This document shows positions 45,100 to 54,083 of a stretch of 64,000 bases of DNA, in pieces. Position numbers and translations under genes: made by a program. The stretch spans positions 186,001 to 250,000 of the forward strand of contig NZ_JACDXW010000004.1 of NCBI RefSeq assembly GCF_020539505.1. Direction: 5' to 3'. The DNA comes from Mesopusillimonas faecipullorum (GTDB lineage: Bacteria; Pseudomonadota; Gammaproteobacteria; Burkholderiales; Burkholderiaceae_B). How positions within the stretch are numbered: the stretch's first letter is position 1; each line of letters opens with the position of its first letter. The notes below the pieces were generated by a model. It was not told the origin of the DNA and did no database searches. It saw only the letters and a list, made by a program, of their open reading frames with translations.

Positions 45100-46692
45100 A
45101 TGAGTGTGGCTAAGACCCAGGTCGTTGTTGTCGGCAGCGGAATGAATTCGCTGGTGTGTGCGGCGTTGCTTGCCTTAAAAGGCAAAAAAGTGCGCGTGCT
45201 CGAACGCAATGACAGGCTTGGGGGGTGCATACGTACCGAAGAGCTCTTCCCAGGCTTCACTCACGAGGTTCTGTCCAGCTGGTATCCGCTATTCATGGGG
45301 GGGGCTGCCTACCCCGAACTCAAAGAGGCCTTGGCCAAGCAAGGTGTCGAGTTTCTCTCCAGCGCCTACACCACCGGGGTGGCGACTACCGATGGCCGCT
45401 GCTTGGCGCTGAAGCAGGATATCGCCGACGCAGTCGCTCGTATCGAAAAAGTAGCGCCTGGCGACGGCAAGGCTTTTGGCGCCATGGCGGCGCAACTATT
45501 CGAGAAAGACGCTGCGCTTACCTTCGGGCTGCTGGGCAACAACCCCTACGACTGGAAACTCGGCAAGCTGTTGTTTTCCGAGTGGCGTAAGCGTGGTACT
45601 GACGGCCTTATGGGCTTTGCCTCAGAGTCCCTTGAGAGCTTTCGGCGCTGGTCACAACGTACTTTGTCCTCCGACCTGACGCGCGCCATGATGGCGCCCT
45701 GGGTGCTGCATACGGGCTTGGGGCCCGATGACGCCAGCTCTGCCCTGATCGGCAAGCTCACCTTTGCCGCCGTGGTTGCAGGCGGGGCGCCTGTGGTCAA
45801 GGGGGGCGGTAGCCAACTGGTTGCGGCGCTTGTGCGCATTATCGAAGCGCATGGGGGCGAGGTGCTGACCAATGTCGATGTGCAACAAATTACCCTTACG
45901 GGCGGTCGCGCTACCGGTGTGATCGCAAACGGTGTGGCCTATGGTGCCAGCGAAGCGGTGGTCTGCAATGTAACGCCGCCCCAGTTGTACGGCAGGCTGT
46001 TACCGCAAGCGCCCGAAAATGTACGCACCAAAGCCCAGAGTTATGCTTTCGGTCGGGGCTGCATGCAAATTCATTTTGCCCTGAATGGCATGGCGCCTTG
46101 GCGTGATCCCGAAATGTTGCAGGTGCCATTGGTCCATTTGGCCGACAGCCTGGAAGGCGTCAGCATGTCGGTGGCCGAGGCCAACAATGGCTTGCTGCCA
46201 CGTGCGCCCTCGGTGGCCATAGGCCAGCCGGTAGCGGCTGACCCCAGCCGCGCACCGCAGGGCAAGTGGATTTTATGGCTGCAGCTACAAGACATGCCTT
46301 CCAGGCTAAAAGGGGATGCCGCCGGAGAAATCAGCGTACCCGAAGACGGGCGCTGGAACGAAACGGTGCGCGAAGCCATGGCCGATCGCGTTCAGGCGCG
46401 AGTCGAGAAAGTGCTGCCAGGGCTTTCCGAGCTCATCATAGGTCGCCGTGCTTATTCGCCGGGCGACCTCGAAGCCTTGAACTGCAATCTGGTGGGAGGG
46501 GACCCTTATTCGGGTATCTGCTCGCCTGATCAGTTCTTCTGGATGCGCCCCTTTGCGGGTTCAGATGGTGCCCGAGCTCATCGCACGCCATACAAAAACC
46601 TGTACCACATTGGTGCATCCACGCACCCCGGCCCTGGCTTGGGCGGGGGCTCGGGCTACTTGGTGGCACAAACCTTGTTGAAAAAACGTTGA
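45100..46692 (+). CDS. CrtI/phytoene-desaturase-like FAD-dependent oxidoreductase
   Basis: 530-residue flavoprotein with the N-terminal FAD motif VGSGMNSLVCAALLALKGKKV (GxGxxS form, near residue 11) and ERNDRLGGCIRTEELFPGF, typical of the CrtI/PYROXD2/amine oxidase superfamily. The C-terminal signature YHIGASTHPGPGLGGGSGYL is diagnostic for CrtI-like enzymes. In non-carotenogenic bacteria these proteins desaturate or oxidise diverse substrates. No carotenoid genes are nearby. It follows the cyclase gene after 30 bases, so the two are an operon. Confidence 0.88.
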   Translation: MSVAKTQVVVVGSGMNSLVCAALLALKGKKVRVLERNDRLGGCIRTEELFPGFTHEVLSSWYPLFMGGAAYPELKEALAKQGVEFLSSAYTTGVATTDGRCLALKQDIADAVARIEKVAPGDGKAFGAMAAQLFEKDAALTFGLLGNNPYDWKLGKLLFSEWRKRGTDGLMGFASESLESFRRWSQRTLSSDLTRAMMAPWVLHTGLGPDDASSALIGKLTFAAVVAGGAPVVKGGGSQLVAALVRIIEAHGGEVLTNVDVQQITLTGGRATGVIANGVAYGASEAVVCNVTPPQLYGRLLPQAPENVRTKAQSYAFGRGCMQIHFALNGMAPWRDPEMLQVPLVHLADSLEGVSMSVAEANNGLLPRAPSVAIGQPVAADPSRAPQGKWILWLQLQDMPSRLKGDAAGEISVPEDGRWNETVREAMADRVQARVEKVLPGLSELIIGRRAYSPGDLEALNCNLVGGDPYSGICSPDQFFWMRPFAGSDGARAHRTPYKNLYHIGASTHPGPGLGGGSGYLVAQTLLKKR

Positions 46693-46695
46693 TAC

Positions 46696-47370
46696 TTATT
46701 CGGGCATGCTTGCTTCGGGGCACAGTTGACTGCTGTGCTCTCGGCAAAATGCCTGAATGTGGCGCAGCGCTTCTTCAGGTTCGTCGGTCACGATGATTCT
46801 ATCGAGATCTTCTTCGACAATCAGCTGCCGGCTGAGTAAGTTGTCGCGCATCCATACCAGCAGGCCCTTCCAGAAGTCGGTGCCCATCAAGATAACCGGA
46901 GCAGGCGGTACTTTGCGGGTCTGTAGCAGCGTCAGGACCTCGAACAACTCATCTAAGGTGCCCATGCCGCCCGGAAGCGCGACGTAAGCAGCGCTGTGCA
47001 TGAAGAACGTAGCCTTGCGAGAAAAGAAATACTCGAAGGCCAGGCGATGCGTCTGGTATGGGTTGCCGTCGCTTTCGTGGGCAAGTTTGATGTTCAAGCC
47101 TATGCTTACGCCGCCTGCTTCGTAGGCACCCCTGTTGGCGGCTTCCATGATGCCTGGCCCACCCCCCGCTATCAAAGGTAGGCTTGCGCCGGCCAGCTGA
47201 CGCCCGAGTTCGGTGGCCATGCTGTAATAGGGGGAGTCAGGCGCTATGCGTGCACTGCCAAAAACGGCAACGCACCAGCCCACGCTTTGCAGCATGTCGG
47301 CGGCGTCCTGCATTTCTGACATAATCTGGGGAATTTGCTGCGCGGCGCTTGAACGCACGATCTCATCCAT
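46696..47370 (-). CDS. LOG family protein (cytokinin riboside 5'-monophosphate phosphoribohydrolase-like)
   Basis: 224 residues of the TIGR00730/Lysine decarboxylase-like LOG family, hydrolysing nucleotide 5'-monophosphates to base plus ribose phosphate. Signatures are GGGPGIMEAANRGAYEAGG and LPGGMGTLDELFEVLT (the PGGxGTxxE motif). The N-terminus at 47370 overlaps the polA start codon on the opposite strand by two bases, so initiation at an internal Met (47322 or 47313) is possible. It ends three bases from the convergent FAD oxidoreductase. Confidence 0.9.
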   Translation of the reverse strand: MDEIVRSSAAQQIPQIMSEMQDAADMLQSVGWCVAVFGSARIAPDSPYYSMATELGRQLAGASLPLIAGGGPGIMEAANRGAYEAGGVSIGLNIKLAHESDGNPYQTHRLAFEYFFSRKATFFMHSAAYVALPGGMGTLDELFEVLTLLQTRKVPPAPVILMGTDFWKGLLVWMRDNLLSRQLIVEEDLDRIIVTDEPEEALRHIQAFCREHSSQLCPEASMPE

Positions 47371-50089
47371 GAAAAAAACCTTGTTGCTTGTTGATGGTTC
47401 CAGCTACCTGTATAGGGCCTATCATGCCTTGCCCGACCTGCGTAATGCGCGCGGCGAGCCTACCGGAGCCTTGTATGGTGTCACGTCGATGTTACGGAGG
47501 CTGGTGCAAGATTACAAGGCGGACTATGCTGCCTGCGTATTTGATGCCAAGGGTGGAACCTTCCGCGACGATATCTATCCCGAATATAAATCGCATCGTC
47601 CGCCCATGCCCGAAGACCTGGCTGCCCAGATCGAGCCCATACATACCATGGTCGAAGCGTTGGGCTGGCCCGTTTTGACGGTTTCGGGCGTCGAGGCCGA
47701 CGACATCATTGGTACGCTGGCTCAGCGCGCTTCAAATCTGGGTGTTCAAACCATTATCTCCACCGGCGACAAAGATATCGCTCAACTGGTCAACGAGCAT
47801 GTCAGCCTGGTCAACACCATGAGCGGCGAGAAGCAAGACATTGCCGGGGTGGTTGCCAAGTATGGTGTGCGGCCTGACCAGATCATCGATTATCTGATGC
47901 TGATGGGAGATAGCGTCGACAACATACCGGGTGTGGCCAAGGTAGGCCCGAAAACGGCTGCCAAATGGCTGGCGTCTTACGACACCTTGGATAATCTTGT
48001 CGCACATGCTGATGAGATCAAAGGGGTAGCGGGTAAAAATTTACGCGAGGCCATCCCCAGCTTCGAGATGACGCGCAAGCTCGTGACCATACGCTGTGAC
48101 TGTGAAATTCCGTTCATCGGTGCCGGGCTGGACGAGCTTGTCCCGCGTGAGCCCAACGCCACCCAGCTGCTGTATCTGTACGAAAACTACGGCTTTCGTA
48201 CTTGGCTGCGCGAGATTACCGGCGATGCACAGCGCATCCCCGAGCAAGACGCCCGGGTCACCACAGAAGCGCCGCCCGCCCCGGTTGAAACCCACTATGA
48301 AACCGTGCAAACGCGCGCCGCGCTGGATACCTGGCTAAAGAGCATCGAAGGCGCTGATTTGGTGGCGCTTGATACCGAGACCACCTCACTGGACCCTATG
48401 CAGGCCCGCCTGGTGGGGCTGTCTTTGGCCGTCGAGCCAGGGCATGCATGCTATATACCCTTGCGCCATCGCGGACCCGACGCGCCCGAGCAACTGCCTT
48501 TTGACGAGGTGATGCAGGTGTTGCGCCCCTGGCTCGAAGACGCCAAGGCACGCAAGCTTCTGCACAACGCCAAGTACGATGCTCATGTGTTCCTTAATGA
48601 AGACATTGTGTTGCGCGGTATTGCCGAAGACACCATGTTGCAGGCCTATGTGCTTGAGTCGCACAAGCGGGTGAACCTTAACGAGCTGTCGCAGCGTTGG
48701 CTGGGGCGTAGTGGGGTTGAATACGAGGCCTTATGTGGCAAGGGGGCCAAGCAAATCGGTTTTGACGAAGTTGATTTGTCGCAGGCGGCCTACTATGCCA
48801 GCGAGGATGCCGATCTGACGCTGCAGCTGCATCGTGAATTACGACCCAAAGTGGCTGCCTCCGAAGGGCTGGAACGTATTTATCAGCTGGAAGTACAGGT
48901 TTCTGAGGTGCTGACCACCATCGAGCGCAATGGTGTGCGTATCGATGCCAAGGTTCTGCAAGCACAAAGCCACGAGCTGGGCTTGACCATGCAGGCACTT
49001 GAGGCCAAGGCACACGAGTTGGCGGGCCAGCCATTCAATCTTAATTCCCCCAAGCAGCTGGGTGAAATACTGTTCGAGCGCATGCAGTTGCCTGTAGTGA
49101 GAAAGACGGCGGGTGGGGCGCCCTCCACTGACGAAGATGTTTTGACCAAGCTTGCACAAGATTATCCCTTGCCACAAGTCTTGCTCGAATACCGGGCTTT
49201 GGCCAAGCTTAAATCCACCTACACCGATAAGCTGCCACGTATGGTCAACGAGCGTACAGGCAGAGTCCACACACGCTATGCTCAGGCTGCCGTCATCACG
49301 GGGCGCTTGGCATCGTCCGACCCCAATCTGCAGAATATTCCTGTGCGTACCGCAGAAGGGCGGCGGGTCAGGGCGGCTTTCATTGCGCCAGAAGGCAAGA
49401 TACTGTCGGCTGACTATTCTCAAATCGAGTTGCGGGTGATGGCGCACGTGTCTGGCGACGCTAATTTGCAAGGGGCTTTTGCCCGTGGCGAAGATATTCA
49501 CCGTGCCACGGCCTCCGAAGTGTTTTCCACGCCTTTGTCCGAGGTCACGTCCGAACAGCGCCGCGCCGCCAAGGCGATCAATTTCGGGCTTATCTACGGC
49601 ATGGGTGAGTTCGGCCTGGCTTCCAATCTGGGTATCACGCGTGATGCGGCCCGCTCTTACATTGATCGCTATTTCATGCGCTATCCGGGCGTGGCTAGCT
49701 ATATGGAGCGCATCAAGGCGCAGGCGCGTGATCAAGGTTTTGTTGAAACCGTGTTTGGCAGGCGTTTGTGGCTTCCTGATTTGCAGGGCGGCAAGAAGGG
49801 GCCACGCCAAGCCGCAGCCGAAAGAGCTGCCATCAACGCCCCTATGCAAGGGACTGCCGCTGACCTGATCAAGATGGCGATGGTGGCCGTGCAACGTTGG
49901 CTAGAGGCACAGAACATGAGTGCGCGCTTGGTCATGCAGGTGCACGACGAACTCGTGCTCGAAGCACCGACAGACGAAGTAGACCTGATCAAACGTGAAC
50001 TACCGGCTTTGATGTGCCAGGTGGCGTCTTTGGACGTGCCTTTGGTCGCCGAGGTGGGCGTGGGCGACAACTGGGAGCAGGCTCATTAG
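47369..50089 (+). CDS. polA: DNA polymerase I
   Basis: 906-residue polymerase for Okazaki fragment processing and repair. The N-terminal 5'-3' exonuclease covers about 1-290 (LLVDGSSYLYRAYHAL, GVEADDIIGTLA, GDKDIAQLV). A 3'-5' proofreading domain lies at about 310-490, with both metal ligands in LVALDTETTSLD, so it should be active. The polymerase domain carries motif A SADYSQIELRVMAH near 680, motif B RRAAKAINFGLIYGMG, and motif C QVHDELVLE near 860. The ATG at 47369 (MKKTLLLVDG) is the family start. An upstream in-frame codon at 47246 lies in the LOG gene. Confidence 0.97.
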   Translation: MKKTLLLVDGSSYLYRAYHALPDLRNARGEPTGALYGVTSMLRRLVQDYKADYAACVFDAKGGTFRDDIYPEYKSHRPPMPEDLAAQIEPIHTMVEALGWPVLTVSGVEADDIIGTLAQRASNLGVQTIISTGDKDIAQLVNEHVSLVNTMSGEKQDIAGVVAKYGVRPDQIIDYLMLMGDSVDNIPGVAKVGPKTAAKWLASYDTLDNLVAHADEIKGVAGKNLREAIPSFEMTRKLVTIRCDCEIPFIGAGLDELVPREPNATQLLYLYENYGFRTWLREITGDAQRIPEQDARVTTEAPPAPVETHYETVQTRAALDTWLKSIEGADLVALDTETTSLDPMQARLVGLSLAVEPGHACYIPLRHRGPDAPEQLPFDEVMQVLRPWLEDAKARKLLHNAKYDAHVFLNEDIVLRGIAEDTMLQAYVLESHKRVNLNELSQRWLGRSGVEYEALCGKGAKQIGFDEVDLSQAAYYASEDADLTLQLHRELRPKVAASEGLERIYQLEVQVSEVLTTIERNGVRIDAKVLQAQSHELGLTMQALEAKAHELAGQPFNLNSPKQLGEILFERMQLPVVRKTAGGAPSTDEDVLTKLAQDYPLPQVLLEYRALAKLKSTYTDKLPRMVNERTGRVHTRYAQAAVITGRLASSDPNLQNIPVRTAEGRRVRAAFIAPEGKILSADYSQIELRVMAHVSGDANLQGAFARGEDIHRATASEVFSTPLSEVTSEQRRAAKAINFGLIYGMGEFGLASNLGITRDAARSYIDRYFMRYPGVASYMERIKAQARDQGFVETVFGRRLWLPDLQGGKKGPRQAAAERAAINAPMQGTAADLIKMAMVAVQRWLEAQNMSARLVMQVHDELVLEAPTDEVDLIKRELPALMCQVASLDVPLVAEVGVGDNWEQAH

Positions 50090-50170
50090 CCGTAGCGCCG
50101 TATTGGCTGGCCAAGTGTGCGCTTTGCACATTTTTAGCGATTTTATTGACTGATTTCTCAAGGAAGCACT

Positions 50171-50956
50171 ATGGGTTTTTCATCAATCACGGGGCAGGCT
50201 GGGACGACCATTCATACCAGCGCCGAAGGCCTGATCCAGGGGCGTGTGCAGATTCCGACTTTCGACGGAGAAGTCGACGCTTATCACGCCGTGCAAAAAG
50301 ACAGGCAGGGCGCGCCGGTGATCCTGGTGGTGCAAGAAATTTTCGGTTTGCATGAGCATATTCAGGACGTGTGTCGTCGTTTGGCTCATGCCGGTTACTT
50401 TGCAATTGCGGTCGAGCATTACCAGCGGCAAGGCGATCCCAATGCGTATCCCGACGTGCCGACGCTGATCAGCCAATTGGTAAGCAAGGTGCCCGATGAG
50501 CAAGTGCTCGCCGATTTGGATGCCGCTGCCGAATGGGCGGGACGGAACGGTGGGGACGCCTCTCGTTTGGGGGTAACGGGTTACTGCTGGGGCGGGCGCA
50601 TAACTTGGTTATATGCTGCGCATAATCCCGCTTGTAAAGCAGGTGTGGCCTGGTATGGCAAACTGGTGAGTGGCCACGGTGCTATCCAGAAGTACCAACC
50701 CATAGATATTGCCGGTAAGCTGCACGCGCCCGTACTAGGCTTGTACGGGGGGCAAGATAACAGTATTCCTATGGCGGATGTCGAACGCATGCAGGGCGAA
50801 CTCGCTCAAGGTAATGCCGCCTCTCAGGCCAGCCAGATTATTGTGTATCCCCAAGCAGGGCATGCCTTCTACGCCGACTACCGTCCCAGCTATCGTGAGT
50901 ACGATGCGCAAGAGGGCTGGAGCCGGATGCACGATTGGTTTGCGCGATACCTGTAA
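50171..50956 (+). CDS. Dienelactone hydrolase family protein
   Basis: 261-residue alpha/beta hydrolase with catalytic triad C139 (GYCWGGR), D196 (GGQDN) and H231 (AGHAF), and the conserved Glu in VVQEIFGLHEHIQDV. Dienelactone hydrolases open lactone rings in chlorocatechol degradation, but most chromosomal homologues have unknown substrates. AGGAAG lies before the ATG. It is followed by a perfect terminator. Confidence 0.88.
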   Translation: MGFSSITGQAGTTIHTSAEGLIQGRVQIPTFDGEVDAYHAVQKDRQGAPVILVVQEIFGLHEHIQDVCRRLAHAGYFAIAVEHYQRQGDPNAYPDVPTLISQLVSKVPDEQVLADLDAAAEWAGRNGGDASRLGVTGYCWGGRITWLYAAHNPACKAGVAWYGKLVSGHGAIQKYQPIDIAGKLHAPVLGLYGGQDNSIPMADVERMQGELAQGNAASQASQIIVYPQAGHAFYADYRPSYREYDAQEGWSRMHDWFARYL

Positions 50957-50970
50957 GTAAGATTCAAGCA

Positions 50971-50995
50971 AAAAAGCCTGCCAGGCAGGCTTTTT
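50971..50995. terminator. Bidirectional terminator between dienelactone hydrolase and wzz-like genes
   Basis: AAAAAGCCTGCC (50971-50982), one base, then GGCAGGCTTTTT (50984-50995). It serves both convergent genes. Confidence 0.9.
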
Positions 50996-51008
50996 CGGTA
51001 AGTGGTGA

Positions 51009-52049
51009 CTAAGGCGCTGGGCGTTGGCTACGCAGCAAACCTAGCAGCAGGGCCCAAAGTGCCCCCACTATGGCGCCCAACAGCAAGGCCAAGGCAAAGA
51101 CCCTTTTCTGATTCGGCTCTTCAGGGCTATCGGGGCTTAGCGTTTCACCGTCAATGTCGTACAGCAAAGCCGTATCAGTGGCAGGGTCTATGGCGCGCAG
51201 CATGCTCAGGCGAGTTTCTTTTTCGCGCAGATCGCGGATGAAGGGGTCATCGTTCTCGCGGGCCTCCAAGACCTTGAGTTCGGCCCTTAAAGACTGGGGG
51301 TTGCGCGAATAAAGTTCACGGCCTTCTGGTGTGGCGTTGAGGGCTTCTGCGTTGGCGATGTGCCCGGACGACTGGGTGGGCTCTTGCGCAGAGGCTTCGG
51401 CAATGACTAAGGCCTCACGCAGCTGGGCGATACGATCCTGACGTTGCTTCAGGGCGACCGCGCGTTGAATGGCCATGGAGGAAGCGAGTTCGTTCATGCG
51501 CTGAGATACCGCGTGATGCGCTTGAGCCAGCAGGCTGCTTAGCGCTTCAGTTTGAGCAAGGTCCAGAAGCAAGGTCAGATGTCTTTGCGCTTCTTCGGGG
51601 CTTGCCGCCAAGATGCGGATTCTGTAAAGATTTTGCCGCTTGGCGTCGGGCTTGACGACCTCGACACGCCAGGCATTGGCGTTGAGTGTGGAAGAGGACA
51701 ACTGGGTGCTGTCTGGATATTTGAGCGTCGCCCGTACGAATTTCTGTGTGACGCTGTCGGAGAGCAAACGGGCAGAAAAAACGTCGAAAACCTGTTGAGG
51801 TGTATAGGGGGCGATGCCTGCGGTAGCGCGCCCGCGGTTCAGGCTCTCCAGACTTGAGGCGGGCGGTGGCGTGACATAAACGCGGATAGCATAACGAGGC
51901 TGCGCCAAGAGAAAAAGGTAAGCGGCGGCAATGAGCAGCGCTACGATCACACAGGCAATGACCAGCCGTTTTCCGGCCCATACCATGCGTATTAACTGTA
52001 GCAAGTCAAGATCGTCTGATTGCTTTTGAGGCGTCAAGTTGTTCTGCAT
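51009..52049 (-). CDS. Wzz-like polysaccharide chain-length determinant protein
   Basis: 346-residue inner-membrane protein with an N-terminal cytoplasmic stretch and a first membrane helix (about 30-50, KRLVIACVIVALLIAAAYLFLL). A long periplasmic coiled-coil region spans about 140-290, and a second helix lies near the C-terminus (VFALALLLGAIVGALWALLL) after a Pro-rich motif SPEEPNQKR. This is the architecture of Wzz/PCP1 proteins, which set O-antigen or capsule chain length. No glycosyltransferases or wzx/wzy lie next to it, so it is a solitary copy. Confidence 0.88.
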   Translation of the reverse strand: MQNNLTPQKQSDDLDLLQLIRMVWAGKRLVIACVIVALLIAAAYLFLLAQPRYAIRVYVTPPPASSLESLNRGRATAGIAPYTPQQVFDVFSARLLSDSVTQKFVRATLKYPDSTQLSSSTLNANAWRVEVVKPDAKRQNLYRIRILAASPEEAQRHLTLLLDLAQTEALSSLLAQAHHAVSQRMNELASSMAIQRAVALKQRQDRIAQLREALVIAEASAQEPTQSSGHIANAEALNATPEGRELYSRNPQSLRAELKVLEARENDDPFIRDLREKETRLSMLRAIDPATDTALLYDIDGETLSPDSPEEPNQKRVFALALLLGAIVGALWALLLGLLRSQRPAP

Positions 52050-52115
52050 GGCTTCGAAATGATGTTGTGCCGACCCCGTGAGAGGCCGGCACAGTGGGCG
52101 GAAGAAGAGCAGGGC

Positions 52116-52988
52116 TCAGCGCTGCTGGAGTGCGCGGATGCGGTCTTCTATGGGGGGGTGGGAGGCAAACAAGGCACCCAGGCTGCGTCCCCCGGAGATA
52201 CCGGCGGCTTCGAAAGTCTTGGGCAATTCGCCGGCGTCTACACCGCCCAGCCGCGCGAGCGCACGAATCATGGGTTCACGTGCGCCCATAAGCTTGGCGG
52301 AACCCGCGTCTGCGCGGAACTCGCGTTGACGCGAGAACCAAGCCACGATAATGGAAGCCAGGAGGCCAAAGAGCAATTCACAGACCAGCACGGTAGCGTA
52401 ATAACCCATGCCTACGCCGTTTTCGTTCTTGAGCACGGCTTTATCTATGAAGTAACCCACTACACGAGCCAGGAAGATGACAAAGGTGTTGACGATGCCT
52501 TGTATCAGCGTCAGCGTGACCATGTCGCCATTGGCGATGTGGGCGACCTCGTGACCTAGTACCGCTGCCACCTCTTCTTCGGTCATGCTTTGCAGCAAGC
52601 CGGTAGAGACGGCCACCAGCGAATTGTTTTTGGACGCGCCGGTTGCGAAAGCGTTGGGGGCGCCATCGTAGATGGCGACTTCGGGACGGCCTATGCCGGC
52701 GCGGTCGGCCAGTTGGTGAACGGTGTTAACCAGCCAGGCTTCACGAGCGTTGGCAGGGCGGTTGGGGTCGATGACCCGGGCGCCAGTACTTTGCTTGGCC
52801 ATCCATTTGCTGATCAGCAGCGAAATGAAAGAGCCGGTAAAACCAATGATGGCCGAGAAAATCAGTAGCTGGCCAAGATCCATGCCATTAGCGGTCAGGT
52901 AGCGACCAACGCCCAGCACATTCATGCTGATACCCAGGACGATCATAACGGCCAGGTTGGTGGCTAGGAACAGAAAAATACGCTTCAT
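52116..52988 (-). CDS. htpX: Membrane metalloprotease HtpX
   Basis: Zinc protease in the inner membrane that, with FtsH, degrades misfolded membrane proteins. The 290-residue protein has two N-terminal membrane helices ([41 protein letters not shown]), the zinc-binding [13 protein letters not shown] (HExxH), two further hydrophobic segments, and the third ligand in [15 protein letters not shown]. The start and length match E. coli HtpX. Confidence 0.95.
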   Translation of the reverse strand: MKRIFLFLATNLAVMIVLGISMNVLGVGRYLTANGMDLGQLLIFSAIIGFTGSFISLLISKWMAKQSTGARVIDPNRPANAREAWLVNTVHQLADRAGIGRPEVAIYDGAPNAFATGASKNNSLVAVSTGLLQSMTEEEVAAVLGHEVAHIANGDMVTLTLIQGIVNTFVIFLARVVGYFIDKAVLKNENGVGMGYYATVLVCELLFGLLASIIVAWFSRQREFRADAGSAKLMGAREPMIRALARLGGVDAGELPKTFEAAGISGGRSLGALFASHPPIEDRIRALQQR

Positions 52989-53176
52989 TATTTGAGTTTC
53001 CTTTGTGCGAACTGTAAGGAGACGACCATTTTATATGGGATAAGCAAGGCGGGTGCGTGAACCCTTGAGTATTAGTCTGCGCTATAGAGGACAGGTTCCC
53101 CGCCGGCGCCGCAATATTGGAGATTGAGCTGGCTTATAGTATGGCCTTTCTCGGTGGCGCTTTTTTTTATTTCATC

Positions 53177-54061
53177 ATGCAATCCTTGTGGATGATTCTG
53201 GCCTGTGCGGCGTTCTCGCTCATGGGGGCCTCGATCAAGGTTTCGGCAGAGCAAGGCGCCTTGCTTGCGCAAATCGTATTGTTTCGTGCCCTGCCTTCAG
53301 TGATTTTGCTTTTGGCTTGGGCGCGGCTGACGGGACGTTCCCCCAAGCCTATCAGCTGGCGCTTGCACATATGGCGTAACGTGGCGGGTATTACCTCCAT
53401 GTGGCTGGGCTTTTACGCCTTGTCCCATCTGCCTTTGTCCACCGCAGTCAGCCTTAACTACACCTCTCCGCTGTTCATCGCGGGCTGGATGTTGTGGGGG
53501 GCGGGTCAGCGAGACTATGTGCGCTTGCTGGCGGTATTGCTAGGGTTTGTCGGTGTGCTGGGCGTGTTGCGCCCGAGTATCGGCGAAGAGCATTTCATTG
53601 CCGGCCTTGCGGGCTTGTGCGGCGGGGCGCTGGGTGCTATTGCAATGATGCAGGTGAGACAGATTGGCCGGGCGGGCGAGTCAGAATGGCGCACCGTGCT
53701 GATTTTCTCGCTGGCTGGTACGCTGTCAGGCTTATGTGCTGTTTTGGCTCAGGGCTGGGTGAGCCTGAGCTGGGAGGCATGGCTGGGATTAGCCGGGGTG
53801 GGGTTATCCGGCATGGTGGGGCAGTTGGCCATGACCCGAGCCTTCGGTGCAGGCTCGGCGCTGCTCACGGCAGCCTTGCAATACCTCACCATCATCTTCG
53901 CGGCAGGGTGGGGCAGTTTGTTCTGGGGCGACATGCCCGATGCCGTTGCATGGGCGGGCATGGCGCTCGTTATCAGTTCAGGGCTGCTTTCCACCTGGCG
54001 AACCTACACCCAGAGCAAAGCCAAAAGCAAGAACCCAAAAATCAAGCCGGCCCGATCCTGA
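53177..54061 (+). CDS. EamA/DMT superfamily transporter (second copy)
   Basis: 294-residue inner-membrane protein with ten hydrophobic segments in two EamA repeats. The start MQSLWMILACAAFSLMGASIKV at 53177 is typical of a betaproteobacterial EamA subgroup, so the frame upstream (TTG 53117, ATG 53141) is not taken as coding. Conserved parts include FYALSHLPLSTAVSLNYTSPLFIA in repeat one and MTRAFGAGSALLTAALQYLTIIF in repeat two. The substrate is unknown. It converges with the Rieske oxygenase gene. Confidence 0.85.
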   Translation: MQSLWMILACAAFSLMGASIKVSAEQGALLAQIVLFRALPSVILLLAWARLTGRSPKPISWRLHIWRNVAGITSMWLGFYALSHLPLSTAVSLNYTSPLFIAGWMLWGAGQRDYVRLLAVLLGFVGVLGVLRPSIGEEHFIAGLAGLCGGALGAIAMMQVRQIGRAGESEWRTVLIFSLAGTLSGLCAVLAQGWVSLSWEAWLGLAGVGLSGMVGQLAMTRAFGAGSALLTAALQYLTIIFAAGWGSLFWGDMPDAVAWAGMALVISSGLLSTWRTYTQSKAKSKNPKIKPARS

Positions 54062-54083
54062 CTGATGCGGGGCCTGCCTGGCG

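Noticed and set aside
52066-52093. TGTGCCG/CGGCACA hairpin between wzz-like and htpX genes as a terminator
   Set aside because: It has no T tract on either strand and lies in the leader side of the wzz-like gene. The evidence is too weak to call.
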